Positions 12,658 to 25,149 of a DNA stretch of 64,000 bases are shown here, piece by piece; position 1 is the first letter of the stretch, and every line of letters begins with the position of its first letter. A program made the translations under genes and the position numbers. Source of the DNA: Watersipora subatra (Eukaryota > Bryozoa > Gymnolaemata > Cheilostomatida > Watersiporidae); NCBI RefSeq assembly GCF_963576615.1, contig NC_088708.1, positions 5,146,001-5,210,000 on the forward strand, in the 5' to 3' direction. Below the pieces are notes generated by a model. It saw only the letters and a program-made list of their open reading frames with translations, had not been told where the DNA came from and did not search any database.

Positions 12658-12879
12658 TAGGAAAATAAAAAGAATGAAAAAGCTGTATGCAGAATTTCAA
12701 GAGATAGTGTTAAGTTAGTTTAAGTTCCTTTGTGGTGCATGGTAAGAAAATGAAAAGGTAAGGATCTGTGTTACATGTGAAGGCTTTTGTACCAGATCTT
12801 GTTTGTATATTGGTAACGGTCTCAATAACTTGGTTATATGAATCATTTTGACTTGGGAACTGATCATGGTCTTCGAAAA

Positions 12880-13735
12880 CTAGTTCTGTTCTTTAGCAAA
12901 TCTAGATTTAACCCTTCTCTTGCTAACTTTGCTGAAAAATCTCTCTTTGCATTTTTAATAAATCTGATAGCATGTGGCTGAATTCTTTCAATCATATCTA
13001 CGTGCTTTACCCTGTATGGGTCCCAAGCTTGGTGGTCCTCTTTTTGTAAATATGTGATCCATATGTTCTTTAACCACTTTGATAGTTTTATTTTTCATTT
13101 TTACACGGAATTTTTTGTGGGTCCAGAGTCAATGATCGGTAAGATATAGTATGTACTCCATTATAGTAAGAATGTTTGTAGCTAGTTTCTGCCAGTTACT
13201 TTCCACATCTCTGTCCTGTCTTCAACGAGCTGGAGCAGGGTCAACTCACTTACATGAATGCCATTCTTTCATTGTATTTTTGATATTTTTTTTGTTGCGA
13301 TTTACTCTCCACTTAGATTTGGCCGGTTAAGTGATTCTCTCAACATCCAAGTGAAGTGAGTCATGCTGAGCATGCAACTTGTTAATGAGATCATCTGATG
13401 CTATCGAAGCAACGCACTAATGTTTATCTCGTGCGAGTTCATCCGCTTCATTTTTTTCTGGTTATACTAAGGTCATTTAGATGGATAACCTATACTCCTT
13501 GATCATCTCATTGATTAAACCAAGCCATTTTACTATTACATGTATATCTTTGGGATGCTCGCTGCTATCTAGTATAGAGTTGGCCTACCCAAATACATTT
13601 GCCAAGGCTGTCATTATTGCCATCCCTCTCAATGGCTACTTTGTTGTCATATCGATGGCTTTTAACATGCCATCTAGCTTGACAACTTTAGTATGTGCAC
13701 CACCATTGACGTTTCCTAACTAAGAAGTATTTACA
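12880..13735 (-). pseudogene. decayed RNase H-integrase fragment of another retrotransposon
   Basis: On the minus strand, from 13735, an RNase H C-terminus can be followed (LDGMLKAIDM, then VKWLGLINEMIKEYRL, then EADELARDK). Integrase follows: zinc-domain remnants (HAQHDSLHLDVERIT), then VDPAPA, then an integrase-core-like stretch (VESNWQKLATNIL, TKRGPPSLG). Frames shift and stops interrupt. The order and phrasing match gypsy- or BEL-type pol proteins. It belongs to a different, older element than the neighbouring gypsy copy. Confidence 0.6.
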
Positions 13736-14007
13736 ATGTTATTGTCTATCTTTATGTAACATCGAATGTCCGTGCTGCTTACAATGCACCAAACCCTACC
13801 ATTCTTTGTAGTAATGACACTCCAATGCTCACGAACAGTGCCTCCCTCTGTTACACGCCCTAAAACTTCCTTCAACACTTCTTATATTATCCGGTATTAC
13901 ATTGTTCCATTCACATGAGATTATTTCACGTTTCCTGTAAATGTAGGCTACTCATAGCTACCTCTCCACAGGATAGTGTCCAAAATACTTTCCACAAAGA
14001 AAATATA

Positions 14008-15253
14008 CCCTAGGACACTTATGTATTCGCGGCACCTAACTTTCGCGTTTTCGCGGTGTCATCCTCTCGCGAAAATTTAATGAACGAAACTAAACTATCA
14101 TAACGAACGAGCGAAAACGCGAAGTTAAATAGCTTTGTTCATTGATATCCACAATAAAATCGTAATATTAAAAATGCAGGCAATTTTCGTCTGTGGTTGG
14201 GATAAATGGGAAATTTCTGGTACACTCATTATAGCTAATACACCGACTGAGCAGCATGGCAAAGCAAATTAAGATTATATCAGTTTTGTCACCGAATTTG
14301 TAACTAATGAGGATGAAAGTCTGGTAGGTGAAGTCATAAAATTGAAGAATAATTATTGTAGTGATGAATTTTATTACCATCCAAAAACAATATCAACCCT
14401 CATCAGGTCCAACCACATTATCTCTTTCACTGCCAACCATGTACAAATTCGTTACCGGCCTAGTGCCAGCCATTTTACCGAAATTGCCGATATAGCTTCA
14501 TGATATGTATACAGTATTTTTTCAAGTTCTACTTTAATTATCTGTATAAAAAATCTAAATTGGCTATTAAGTCATCAACAACTAATTACCTGTTTTATGA
14601 CTCGCGCGGGGTAGTTAATGAACTCACAGAAAAATGTTCGTTTCTAGATTAGAAATTCTCAAACAAAAGTTTAAAATTGCTTCGTTGTTTTAGGCTGATT
14701 TTATAGAGAAATCTTCGGACAACACAGTCAATTTCATAAAACTCTTAAAGACCGTGGGTTATGTGGTCAACAAATAATAAAATCAGGTTACCGCACAATT
14801 GCTGAGAAAGTCCAAAAATGTGTTTATGGCAGTGGTCCCTAGAAAACGCATAAATGTGTTTATGGCAGCGTAAGGGTTATACAGTTTAGGTTGTGAAGTT
14901 GGTTGTTACCTATCTCTTTTCTTCTTCTTGGGATTTTAGTGTGAAAAACACGGCGGGAGGGACCTAGACGTCATTGATAGTCTAAGAAACAAATGGCAGC
15001 AAGTGATCAAATTGAATTGTCGATCTCACCCACACATTTCAACCTGTGGTTTACAAATACGAACTATTCTCAAATTGGATTTTTTTCTTATTAGTGAACT
15101 GGACCTGAGGAATGTAATGTTTTTTCCACTGCATTTATTTTCACATCACTATATTTTCGCACTCATCAGAGCCGCGAAATTAAGTTGCAATGAAATTTTA
15201 CTCTGTGTGCTACTCACGAAACTAAATATTCGCGAAATATAAGTGTCCTAGGG
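14008..15253. mobile_element. 1.25-kb TIR element with TA target duplication
   Basis: Left end CCCTAGGACACTTATG and right end ATAAGTGTCCTAGGG are inverted copies, with TA on both outer sides. The sub-terminal bases on both sides are TTCGCG/GCGAA-rich. No transposase motif is recognised inside, so this looks like a non-autonomous Tc1/mariner-type element. Confidence 0.85.
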
Positions 15254-15254
15254 T

Positions 15255-17100
15255 AACTTGCTTTTGGTGACTTTAGCTGCAATTTAGGTTGCTCGCTAGT
15301 TCCATGCCAGTCATGGAAACCAGATGTGAATTTTTTGTCTCGCAGACTCGTAACTCTTGCTGAGTTGGTTAGTCTCTTAGACTCTTTCGATATCAAGCCG
15401 TAACTTTGCAAATGGTTCTTTATTCATGACATAGATACCACTGATTCATTGACCAGTATGTCATCTATATAATGACCAGTTCTACAATGCTTAGGCTTAT
15501 CAAGTGACAAAACATTAGCAAACATTTTTGTGATGACCTTGAAGCGAGATTTAATTCGATAAACATACATGTTATCACATAGAGCTTATGATTGAAATGA
15601 AATCTCTGCAGACAGCTACATGAAATTAAAAAATGAATATTTTGAAAGTCTAGCTAACAAACATTGCCATAGTATTTTATCAATTTTTCAGTGTTTTTGG
15701 CATACACATAACTACCAGAATATTGCTATGTACGATTGATTACGCTATTGATTGAACTCATGACTATAGTCTATGACTGGTCCTGCCTTCTTTTTCTTGT
15801 TAGGCTAAACACTACCATAAGTGAAATTATGTTTGGATTAGTATAAATTACAGTAGCCAAGTCCGAGTATGTTGAATACGCATAAGATTGGTTAATGTTG
15901 TATTTTCATGGATTTGCACTAATTAGTGTATAATACTCGAGTCGTGTTTTTATTTTTTTCTGTTAATTTTTTTTTTCTCATGCTTTTTTATATTATAGTG
16001 CTCCTTGTTATGAGTTTTGTGATTTTCAAATAGTTATATCGGCATATAAGTTTTATTTATTATGGAAGAACAGAAGTTGATGAGTTCTTAGCGTTGATCT
16101 TAGTCATTTTTGAGTAGCTGTTCTGATCAATTCCAAAAACGCAGCGGCAGTTTTGCAGCATTTATGTAAGGTTGGTTTAATGATATCTTTGTAGACTTTA
16201 AATAATTATTTCTACGCCAGCATTAAGCCTGGCATTGTCTGGAACTTTTTTCACTTTCAACCAGGTAGCTTGCAGTATATGTGTAGATTCTTAACACAAG
16301 TTGCTAGACTGCTTTCATGAAAACAGTCCATGAACGTACATTAAGGTTAATCGTCTTTAATGCATATGATGCACATTCCTGAATTTCTAATTGTGTGTTA
16401 AAAGATGTGATTGCGCCAAATTTTATTTGGTTTTAACAGAAAGTATCAATCTTTTTCTATTATTTGAGATGTTGTTAATGTTTTAAGCGCTCTCACTGTC
16501 AAGATATTTGAAGATTAAAATCGACGAAGAATGATCGCGGTAAAAATATAAAAAATATGCCTGCCTCTGTCTCTCATATTGACATCGACTATTGCGATAA
16601 ATGTCTAGCCCTACCTGTATTGGCATATATTTTATTTTGTATTTGCTCATGGTTGCTAGAATAAAAGTTTAAATCTAGCTACAAATACATTATTATAAAT
16701 GTCTCAAAGGTCTCAAATAATGATAATTAAAAATTTGTCATATGAGTTTCTTTTAAAAGCTGTGTAAATATTTGAGTACCGACCATGATTCTGCTAGTCT
16801 AGTTGTTAGTGGTTGTTGGTCGTCGAGTTAACTTATTTCATCGAGGCCTTTGTATCAGCAAAGTTCTCAGTTGCTACGCACACCAGAAACTAGTTACTAG
16901 ATAAAAAAAGCAAGCCGCTTCTTTGAAAAGAATACGTTTGAATATATAGCGAAACCAACTGCATCCCTACAAAACCCATGTATAGTCAACGTTATCTAGT
17001 CATTATTAATATCAATTCGTAGAAAAAAATTCACTGGTCCCGTAAGCTCCACTACATATTTACTACACCACACACACACACACCTTCCTGACTGCTATTC
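15255..17100. other. intergenic, nothing recognised
   Basis: AT-rich and without recognisable coding motifs. A short CA-dinucleotide run lies near 17070-17085. It may include older parts of the Penelope-like element whose end is at 17105-17420. Confidence 0.45.
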
Positions 17101-17104
17101 TTGA

Positions 17105-17420
17105 ATGCAAAACCCGAAGGCTTTGCTTGATGCACACACTAAAACCATTATCAAAAAGCCACAAAACCATACGATTACAACCGCTATAACTTGCAGACAA
17201 AAAAATGACTGTTCATTTGATGGTGATTGCAAGACTAAGAGCATAGTGTATCAAGCAACTGTGACTAGAACAGACAACACACGGATGAAAAATATGTAGG
17301 ACTTTGTGCGACTGACTTTAAGGCTTGGTACAACAACTACAAACACCATTCAGCTATGTAAGTAAAAGACACCAGATCAAATTTAACAAGTATGTTTGGA
17401 AAAAAAAGATAAGCAGAAAG
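17105..17420 (+). pseudogene. Penelope-like element remnant (GIY-YIG endonuclease end)
   Basis: The translation shows a cysteine-containing linker (TCRQKNDCSFDGDCKTKSIV) followed by YQATVTRTD. After a one-base frame change near 17292 it reads KYVGLCATDFKAWYNNYKHH. In Penelope-like retroelements the C-terminal GIY-YIG endonuclease has this same C...C...G.C..K.IVY.A.V...YIGL layout, followed by F..RY..H. The piece then decays into a weak SKxxWKKKD-like stretch. Stops and the frame change show it is inactive. The reverse transcriptase part is not recognisable upstream. Confidence 0.6.
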
Positions 17421-17471
17421 AAAACCAAACATAGCAAGCATATTTGGAGACCAAATGACCCATCTTCAATT

Positions 17472-17510
17472 CCATCTTTCTCAAGTTATAATATAACTTG
17501 AGAAAGATGG
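17472..17510. repeat. perfect hairpin, 18-bp arms
   Basis: CCATCTTTCTCAAGTTAT, a 3-base loop, then the exact reverse complement. It sits just after the Penelope-like fragment and may be part of it. Confidence 0.9.
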
Positions 17511-17589
17511 ATGCTTTCATCATATTAGGATGAAAGCAGACCTATACCTGCTTGAAACAAATTTGTAGCGATTGACTAACAGCTAAATG

Positions 17590-17730
17590 CTCTTTACATA
17601 TTATAGTATATATAAAAAATTTAGTATAATTATATAATATATAAAAATATAATATATATACTTTTATATATATTATGTATATGTTGTATAAGTTTGCTTT
17701 GCATAAATACTATATATATGATATGTGTAT
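17590..17730. repeat. AT-dinucleotide-rich stretch
   Basis: Low-complexity TATA-rich DNA with several short self-complementary segments. No gene is visible. Confidence 0.7.
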
Positions 17731-18101
17731 GCAAAGCAAACTTTGCAGGAGAAAGAAAATAAACCAGATAGGAAGGATTTACCAATAAGTTTTGGATTTT
17801 CTCCGACAACCAATGTTGCTAGTCTTACTTTTTTAAATACTAGATTAATTTGGTTACTTTTAGGGGTTGTGCTAAGTTACTTGTCATGTCAATATGTAAA
17901 AGCACAAAGTTTTTATCAGTTCAGCCACTAAATAAGCTTGAGCAAAGGTTTGACCAATTATAGTTCATAACATCACAAATTTTTTCAAGCAAGGTAACCC
18001 TCGAATATTTGAAGTTGTCATTAATTAAATGAGACACAAATATATTTATTTTCCTGTACTCGTTTAAACACCTTTCTTATTTTTTTTTTAGGAAACTAGT
18101 A

Positions 18102-21100
18102 ATGGAATGCATTGATTTGCTGGATGACAGCGATGATGACATTCCATTATTTCCTGCATCAAAAAACAGTTCTCCTACTAGTGTAACTCCTACAGTGACC
18201 AAACAGAAATTGGAATCGCTTCCATCCATGCCTAGTGAGACCATAGAGCTCTCAAGCAGTGACGATGAAGAGCTGATGCTTGAGGAAACTAAAACTGATG
18301 TTAAAACATTGAAACCCATAATATTTCCTAACTATGACAGTGAGAAAACTGAGGAGTATAGTGGGTCAACGGAGAGATACAGTTGTTCAAGTGACTTAGA
18401 ATCCTTGCCAGATATAAATGCGGATATGGGTCCTTTGACCAATCATAATTCTGACTTTCAAGCAGCTGATTTTGCCAACCAACAAACAGATCAAGAATTC
18501 TTTAATCAATCTTCGCAGCATGTACAGGTTAATAACCTGACAAGTATATGTAAGGAAGATGTGGAGTTCACCCAGATTAAGGTGCTCGTATATCATCTAA
18601 ATACTATTGACCTGAGGTACTGCATTCACGCATTGACCACTTGCCATACATAGGCAACTCTTATTTTAGAAGAAACGGCCACCAAGTTCACTAGCTACAG
18701 AAAAAGTTGCTAAACGAACAAATGGTAAAGAAGAAAAAGTGTTAATCCAACAAAAAAAACGTGAAGAGAAAGAAAGAAAAGAGTTGGAGAAGAAACGAGC
18801 GATAGCCATGAAAGTTGCAGAAAGAGAGGCCAGAAGAGCGGCACAGCCAGGAGAATGCCATCGGGTATATCAGTGGTTATGAGTTACTCAAAATTTCACA
18901 CCTAATACAGCGTTGCGATGTTTTTTGTGTGCTGTTATAACTAGTCTTTCTTGTTTGTTCTGCTGCGCGCTAAATGATTTGAGTTCAAGAGGCGTAATAG
19001 CAATGCTCTGTCAGAAGTAGGGGCTAAATGTGAAGATCATGTTTTCACAAATCGGTACTTTTGTTAAACCTATAATCTTGTTGTCACAAGTTCTGAATCA
19101 AACTGCTATTTGGTGCATTTATATTTGAAGCACATGCTGTTGGAGGTGGATAAGAATGTAGAGAACACAACACTGGGCGTCTGTATCAGTGCCATGTGCT
19201 TGGCTAATTCTGTACCGCTCACCTACACTGATACTCCAGCCAAAAATGTTATCTTGTTCAAAAGGAAGCACGTTTCTTCAGAAACTAGTACTACTAGTTA
19301 TCATCTGGAAGATAACATGGCTGTGGTATTGCCAATGACTGATATGGTTCAATTGGTTGAACCTGTGAGTAATTCTGTTTGTTATTTTAGGACTATCTGT
19401 TCAACAATTTCTGAATTCGTAGTGGACAGAGCTGGCTTTCCTGAAATAAGAAAAGCTTTCTTGATATTTTTTTACACAACATCAATACAAATTTGATACT
19501 AAATAGAATCGTTATACACGTAATGAAATATTTCAATTTCAACATAATTTTATTTCTATATGAAATATGATTGTTGTTTGGGGTATTCGTCAATTTCTAT
19601 GGTAATATTTATTCTTGTGTAATTTCAACTATATAACTTGAGATGTTGAACTGTCCAAAGTGATGTCTTTAACAATTTAATATGCTTGACAAACATTTTA
19701 TAGTGTACTAATGACACTTCGGTTTCTCTGGGGAGTTATGTTGACAACTTGAGGAAAGCGTGTCAATCTAAACCCTCTATAATTGTGGTTGGCTGTGAAA
19801 AATACTTTAGGTAAGTAAAATTGTAAATAATGCTTTATATTTTATCCAAATGTAATTACCATAATTTTTCAAATATTTTAACGCAGAGATATTTGATTTG
19901 TAATTCAGCCAGGAACTTTTCTATGACTTGAATTGTAAATTAATTGCCTGATAGCCTGTTTTTCAACCTGATCATCAATTCAAAGCAAGGCTTTCTACAT
20001 CCATTAACAATCTTATGGAGTTGTCTTCCCGAGTCAAGGAAGGCAACTATCTTTATGTTAATCATTCCACGAACCACAAATAACTGTTGACTTATATTAG
20101 TCTGGTAGCCTTCTCGAGTTTGCTCCTGTATATACGGTAAATCAATATAAGGGAAAGACAATGAAAAGACCGTAATTTGTGGTTATATAAATTAACTTTA
20201 TTAAAATCTAATTGCTGCTCCATTTTCTCACTTTAGTATTAACGTTAGCTTTATTGGTCACTTTATGCTTTATTACTGACGCGGTTGACAAACGGCACAA
20301 TTCTTTTGTGAAAACTGGGTAATACTTTAATTTTAAAATTGATTAATTTTGCTACAGATGTCTAAGAATGTTGTTAGCGTTAATATTGTTGATGCCTACA
20401 ATTCAAGTAATAGGTTGTATATGTAGAGATCATTATAACTACACTTCTGGTAATAGAGCTGATTGCTGAAATATCAACATTCTGTTTTTAAGCTTTCAAT
20501 ATATTCTTCACAGAACACCCTCATCACCTCATTACCTTAACATGTTTGTAGGAATTTACCTCATATATAAAATGACAAAAACTAGTAGCATTATGTGTTT
20601 ATCTTCATATTCTTGTGCTCTCTAGCTGAACCTTATTTTCATTTATATCCCTTCCATATAACTGAACAGCTAGTCAGCTGTCAGTATTCGACATAGCATG
20701 GAGTAGTATTGAGCTTTTAATGATATAAATGGGTGTAAGAAACAATTTACGTGGTCATAGATCGCTAAAGACTCAGAGCAACAGGGTGCACAAGGACAAT
20801 ATTCTCGGAACTCAACATCATTCTAGGAAAAACAAAACTATGAAAGTTGTCACTCGCCTGCAATATGAAGAGGTAAGTGTTACACAAACTATTTTATGTT
20901 TGGTACACATTTTATACACAACGTAAGGTTTTTGCAAATCCGCATTATTCTTTCCTGTACTGCTGCTGTCAGTCGAGATTAATTGTTCGTCGGCTTTTAG
21001 GCAGTGACTGCCCTGCAAATAACTTCAGATACAGCCGTGATCAATCTTGAAACAGAAGAGCGAGTAGCCAAAACACTGCTGCGCTTAAACAAAGCTATTG

Positions 21101-22421
21101 CTGAAGTTCCAGTAAAGTAGGTGATTGTGATTATATGCATTGCTCCAAACTCTGAAGGTAGGCTTTCCATGTTACATTGACAGTTGATTGAAACACTCTC
21201 ATGAGAGCTGCATGTGAGATGAAGGCTTGATGTAGCGCTTCATATTGCGGCTATCAGCTGGATTGCCCTGATCGTGCGTCCAACTAATGGATCCGCTCCA
21301 TGTGAGGAAAAAGAGATGCATGCTGTTGCTCTTTGGGTTGTAAGGCAGTTATTTTTGTGATTAACATACAGCTGAAGATTTGCTCTCTCCAATGGCTAGT
21401 TTATTCAGATAAAAAAACGTATTTAAAGTTCTTACAATAATGACATACATCTAGCTTCAGTAAATACTTGCTACAAATATTGCAATATTTTTACTGAGAT
21501 TAGAATAAAAAGTTAACAACTTAACGCAAACTTAAATAACTAAAAATGATTGTTCTCATTTTCAAAATGGTTAGGTAGTACTCACCATAAATTTTATTAT
21601 CAAACTCGGCACGAAACATATAAAGATTTTATTTCAAACCCTGTACGAAAGTAAATTGTGATATCTATTCATGCCATTGTGACAGTCTGATCCACATTGA
21701 TTTTAGGCTGATAAAGTGACTTGTATTACATCTGTGTATTCTACCAGATTATAATTATAGACTTAAAAATCTAGCCATTTGCAGCTAACCAATGTATCTC
21801 AGAAAACGGCAGAAAATAGAAAATTTTGTTCTAAAACAAGTTGTTTCCTTTTACATGTGGTATATTAAAATAAAATTTTTTATCTTTCATAAATTTTAGA
21901 AGGGGCAAATATGAAAAACAAGCCTTGTCAGTGAAAACAACTGGGCTAAGGATAGGAAAGAACAGCGAAGGTTGTCTGAAAGTGTGGCAGCGGATGCTGC
22001 AAGAGTCTAGGAATATATCATCCGATGTATCAAGCAGTATCATCACAGAATGGCCTTCTCCTTACATGCTTTACCAGGTGAGTACTTGCATGAATCGTAA
22101 CAAAAATAGTCAAACAATGTCCTAAAAGTGGCACTAATCATCGTTCTGTACTATTTTTAGGCATATAAAAGTTGTTCAAGTGCTGAGGAGGCTGAGCTAT
22201 TGTTACAAGATATTCGTGTAAGTAACAAATGACTACCACAGTATTTGCTTTGCATATGCCTCTTCCCTTTAAATTAAATTGGGTAGTAGTTGTAAGGACT
22301 TTGTGCCTTACAGATACGAAGAGGTGGTGGTGTTGTACAGACTACTAGAAGAGTTGGCAAAGAGACATCGCGTCGAATTTACGAGTTGTTTACCAAACAA
22401 GGAGACCATGTCATCATATAA
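18102..22421 (+). CDS. EME1: EME1-like subunit of the MUS81 structure-specific endonuclease
   Basis: Nine exons are inferred: 18102-18581, 18670-18864, 19131-19364, 19704-19810, 20740-20872, 21001-21116, 21900-22077, 22161-22217 and 22314-22421. They give 535 residues, near the length of vertebrate EME1. EME1 is the non-catalytic XPF-family partner of MUS81 in the nucleus; the pair cuts 3' flaps, stalled forks and nicked Holliday junctions. The N-terminus is acidic and serine-rich. Residues about 160-225 are charged and end in PGEC. The middle holds IIVVGCEKYFR and VVTRLQYEEA. The C-terminus has VWQRMLQ, WPSPYMLYQAY and a helix-hairpin-helix end, RRGGGVVQTTRRVGKETSRR. All inner junctions keep phase. 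The end of exon 1 (AAG|GTGCTC) and the start of exon 3 are the least certain. An acceptor sits just before the ATG, so a 5' UTR exon lies upstream. EME2 is an alternative name. Confidence 0.85.
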
Positions 22422-22625
22422 TCATTTTTCTATATATTTATATGTATTATACAGCATGTTACATAAAATATATTTTTAATAATATACTGAAATTATAAGT
22501 TAATAGATGTTTTACAAGAGCATAAAATTCACTATCTAATGTAGATAAAAAAGTAAATGAATGGCACACTATTTGGGTCTGGAAAATATAGAAGGGATTA
22601 CATGCAATATCTAGTCTTAACATGA

Positions 22626-25143
22626 CTAAGGTTTCTCCAAGTACTTCCACATAGAATCTATTGTCACTTGCTTTGACTGTGTCTTTGGGATTGTGAAGCT
22701 GCACACCTTTGCCTTGTGCATTAGCACTGAAACAATAGCCATAATTGGGGAGCCTTGTATCGGACAGATGAGACAGGAATGCAAGCAGTGAACTAAGACT
22801 GCAAGAAATTGCTATGCATATATTCATGTTGATCTAATTTAGTCATTATTTATTTAGATGTAGTGATAGCAGTCAACACTAAACTCTTCATCTTGAATGC
22901 CTAGAAATAAGTTTCATAACTCTTGCTCTTATTTAGAAGAGAGATTTGATTTATGTAACGTTACAACGTTACGTTGATTTTGAGTGTACAAACCTGATAC
23001 GGCAGACAGATGCCACGCTCAACTCATATTATCAAATAGTTGAATAGCAATTTTCAAGAGTTACTCGCCAGCAGAACGCTGAAAACCTCAGAAACAGACT
23101 TCTAAAGAAATTGAATAGACATGATGGTTGTTCATGGAAAGACTGAAAGTTTAGATCTCATTGTAATAGCTATAGATTCTTTGTGCAGCTCGGTAATAAA
23201 ATGATTGATGAACAATTTAAAAGAATATAATATAAGATTTGTGTATTGTTTTACATTTGCATTAAACTAAGTTGCGAGTCACCAGCAGAAGTATAAATAC
23301 TAGCACTGTTCGTATAAGAAGAAATGATTGTGCTGAGACATTGATTAACCAGTAATATGAGTCAAATCAGAGCAGTGAGCTAAATGGTGACTTGGTAGCC
23401 CAGCTGCTATTAAAACTTGATGACCTCCAATTTCTATGGGATGAAACAGCTGTTTTTTCATTAGAATAATATAATACTGCAAATATTTGTGTACGATACA
23501 TGGTAAAGGAGAATTTGAGACAGACTCCACGAAATCACACGAAATATATTAGAGGGTAGTCTGATTATTCAAAGGTGATTTGGTACAAAAACAACCCTAT
23601 CAACCTGAATAATATTGTATGTAATTATGAAAGATGGCACAATTTTTACGTGGTAAACTTTTAGTTTTTATACAAGCTACACTGAATTTGACTAACAGGA
23701 TAAACAAAACCACAATTTAATGTTTTGACTAAAAACATGCAAATTGCATTCTATGTATATAATAGAATGAAATGCCCTAAAATCATAAATGAACTTATTA
23801 CATATATATAATTTGAAGGATATGGCTTACAGCTTTGTTAATTCATAATGGCACAATCAAAACTTGTGACACACTTACCTCCTGAATTGGCACTATGAAA
23901 TTTGACACCTGTAGCCCTAGACAAAAGTTTTACCTTTATTCTACAACACAACAAAAATCATATTCAATGCCAATTGTAGAAACAATATTGCACTATCCAC
24001 TACAACACCGCATTCTAAACCATCAAACCAGCTAGCAGTCATCTCGAGCACTTCAGATATCTGCAAAACCCACAAAACGAACCACGAAGTGTTGCCATGA
24101 TGCACTAAAAAACTTTGAAGTATTTAGTTTTATGTTATGACAAGCTTTTTTTCTGTAAATTATTTATAAAAATTATGGCAGTGTTGTAAAATTTTGGCAA
24201 TCTCATCATCCCCATCATGTAGTGTTACACATCATACTTGAATTACTACTGGCGCTTCTAGATTAAAATGAATAGTGATAGGGGCTGTGGATTGGCAAAC
24301 CACAATAACTAAAGATGACAAGTGGGGGACAAGTGCATCAGAAAAGTGTAATACACTACATATTAGCATTCACTTCGATGGGATGTCAACAACATTTTTG
24401 GTTTTATGTACAAAAATTAAGAAGTAAATTTGTAAAACTTATTCTGACACACTGCAATATGATGATGTATGTTCCATCGTGAAGGTATGTCCAGAATATA
24501 ACTGAAGAAAATTAACTGCTAGACTCCACTCTCACTAAAATATCCTTGAATGATACAATGAATGTTTACTTACTCAAGATTAGTCAGGTCTGTAGAGAAG
24601 ACTTTTTGTTGTGATGTTAAATGTAGACGATCTAGTTGGTTACCCAGCTGTGTTTGTGTGCAGCGCACTCTTTTGACATTTTTCGTCATGTCTACATTTA
24701 GAGAAAAACAAGCCTTTATAAAAAGGGTGATAGTGTGTCAACTAAGCAATCAAAAATGTTCAATTGGACCACATGTATAATAAAGCCAAATTGAAATTAC
24801 AAATTGTATCTAGCTTCATACTGATACTACTCTAGTGATTGGAATGAAAGAGCAAACTAACCTTGCACCATTGGTTTCATTTCATCAATTAGCTGTGTAA
24901 TTTCATCCTTTAGTTTCGCTATTTCTAGCATTTCTGACTTAGTTTCCACTGGCTTGGCCAACGTAAGTTCTTGGACAAATACTTCCATATTTAAAGCCTA
25001 AAAGAAAAACATTTTTAAACCTTTTTAAAAAAACTTATCAAATGACATCAGCATCCTATGATAAACTTGATATTAGTTTAACCTCTTACCGCATGGTTTC
25101 GAATGAGACTTGCATTAAATGCAAGCTTCTTGAAAGCATACAA
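22626..25143 (-). CDS. unrecognised coiled-coil gene, partial three-exon model
   Basis: I do not recognise this protein. Three minus-strand segments join in phase: 25143-25090 (LYAFKKLAFNASLIRNHA), 24997-24862 (starting ALNMEVFVQELTLAKPVE and ending in a probable coiled coil, AKLKDEITQLIDEMKPMVQ) and 22798-22626 (ending VTIDSMWKYLEKP and a stop). Acceptors ATTTTAG, CTTTTAG and CTTGCAG and donors GTAAGA and GTTAGT flank them. The first two join well; the link across the 2-kb gap to the third is only a phase match, and exons may be missing there or further upstream. A longer open frame over the last exon (22827-22459) reads differently and was not preferred. Nothing indicates function. Confidence 0.3.
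23000..24840. other. intronic or intergenic, nothing recognised
   Basis: If the minus-strand model is right this is its last intron. No exon, repeat or RNA motif is recognised. Confidence 0.4.
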
Positions 25144-25149
25144 CTAAAA

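Larger units (their letters stand above)
6419..12662 (-). mobile_element. full-length, inactive Ty3/gypsy LTR retrotransposon with 5-bp TSD
   Basis: The element proper is 6424-12657 and is flanked on both sides by the direct repeat TAGGA (6419-6423 and 12658-12662). On the minus strand it has a 5' LTR (12338-12657), a primer-binding site (12323-12337), gag and pol, a polypurine tract (8024-8036) and a 3' LTR (6424-8023). Order of domains is gag with two zinc knuckles, protease, reverse transcriptase, RNase H, integrase: the Ty3/gypsy order. Coding is broken by stops and frameshifts. The 3' LTR was later hit by two DNA transposons; without them it would be about 312 bases, against 320 for the 5' LTR. 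Confidence 0.93.

Noticed and set aside
22459-22827. Longer minus-strand open frame of 122 codons
   Set aside because: It is in a different frame from the exon that joins in phase with the two upstream exons. No family motif is seen, but the choice is not certain.
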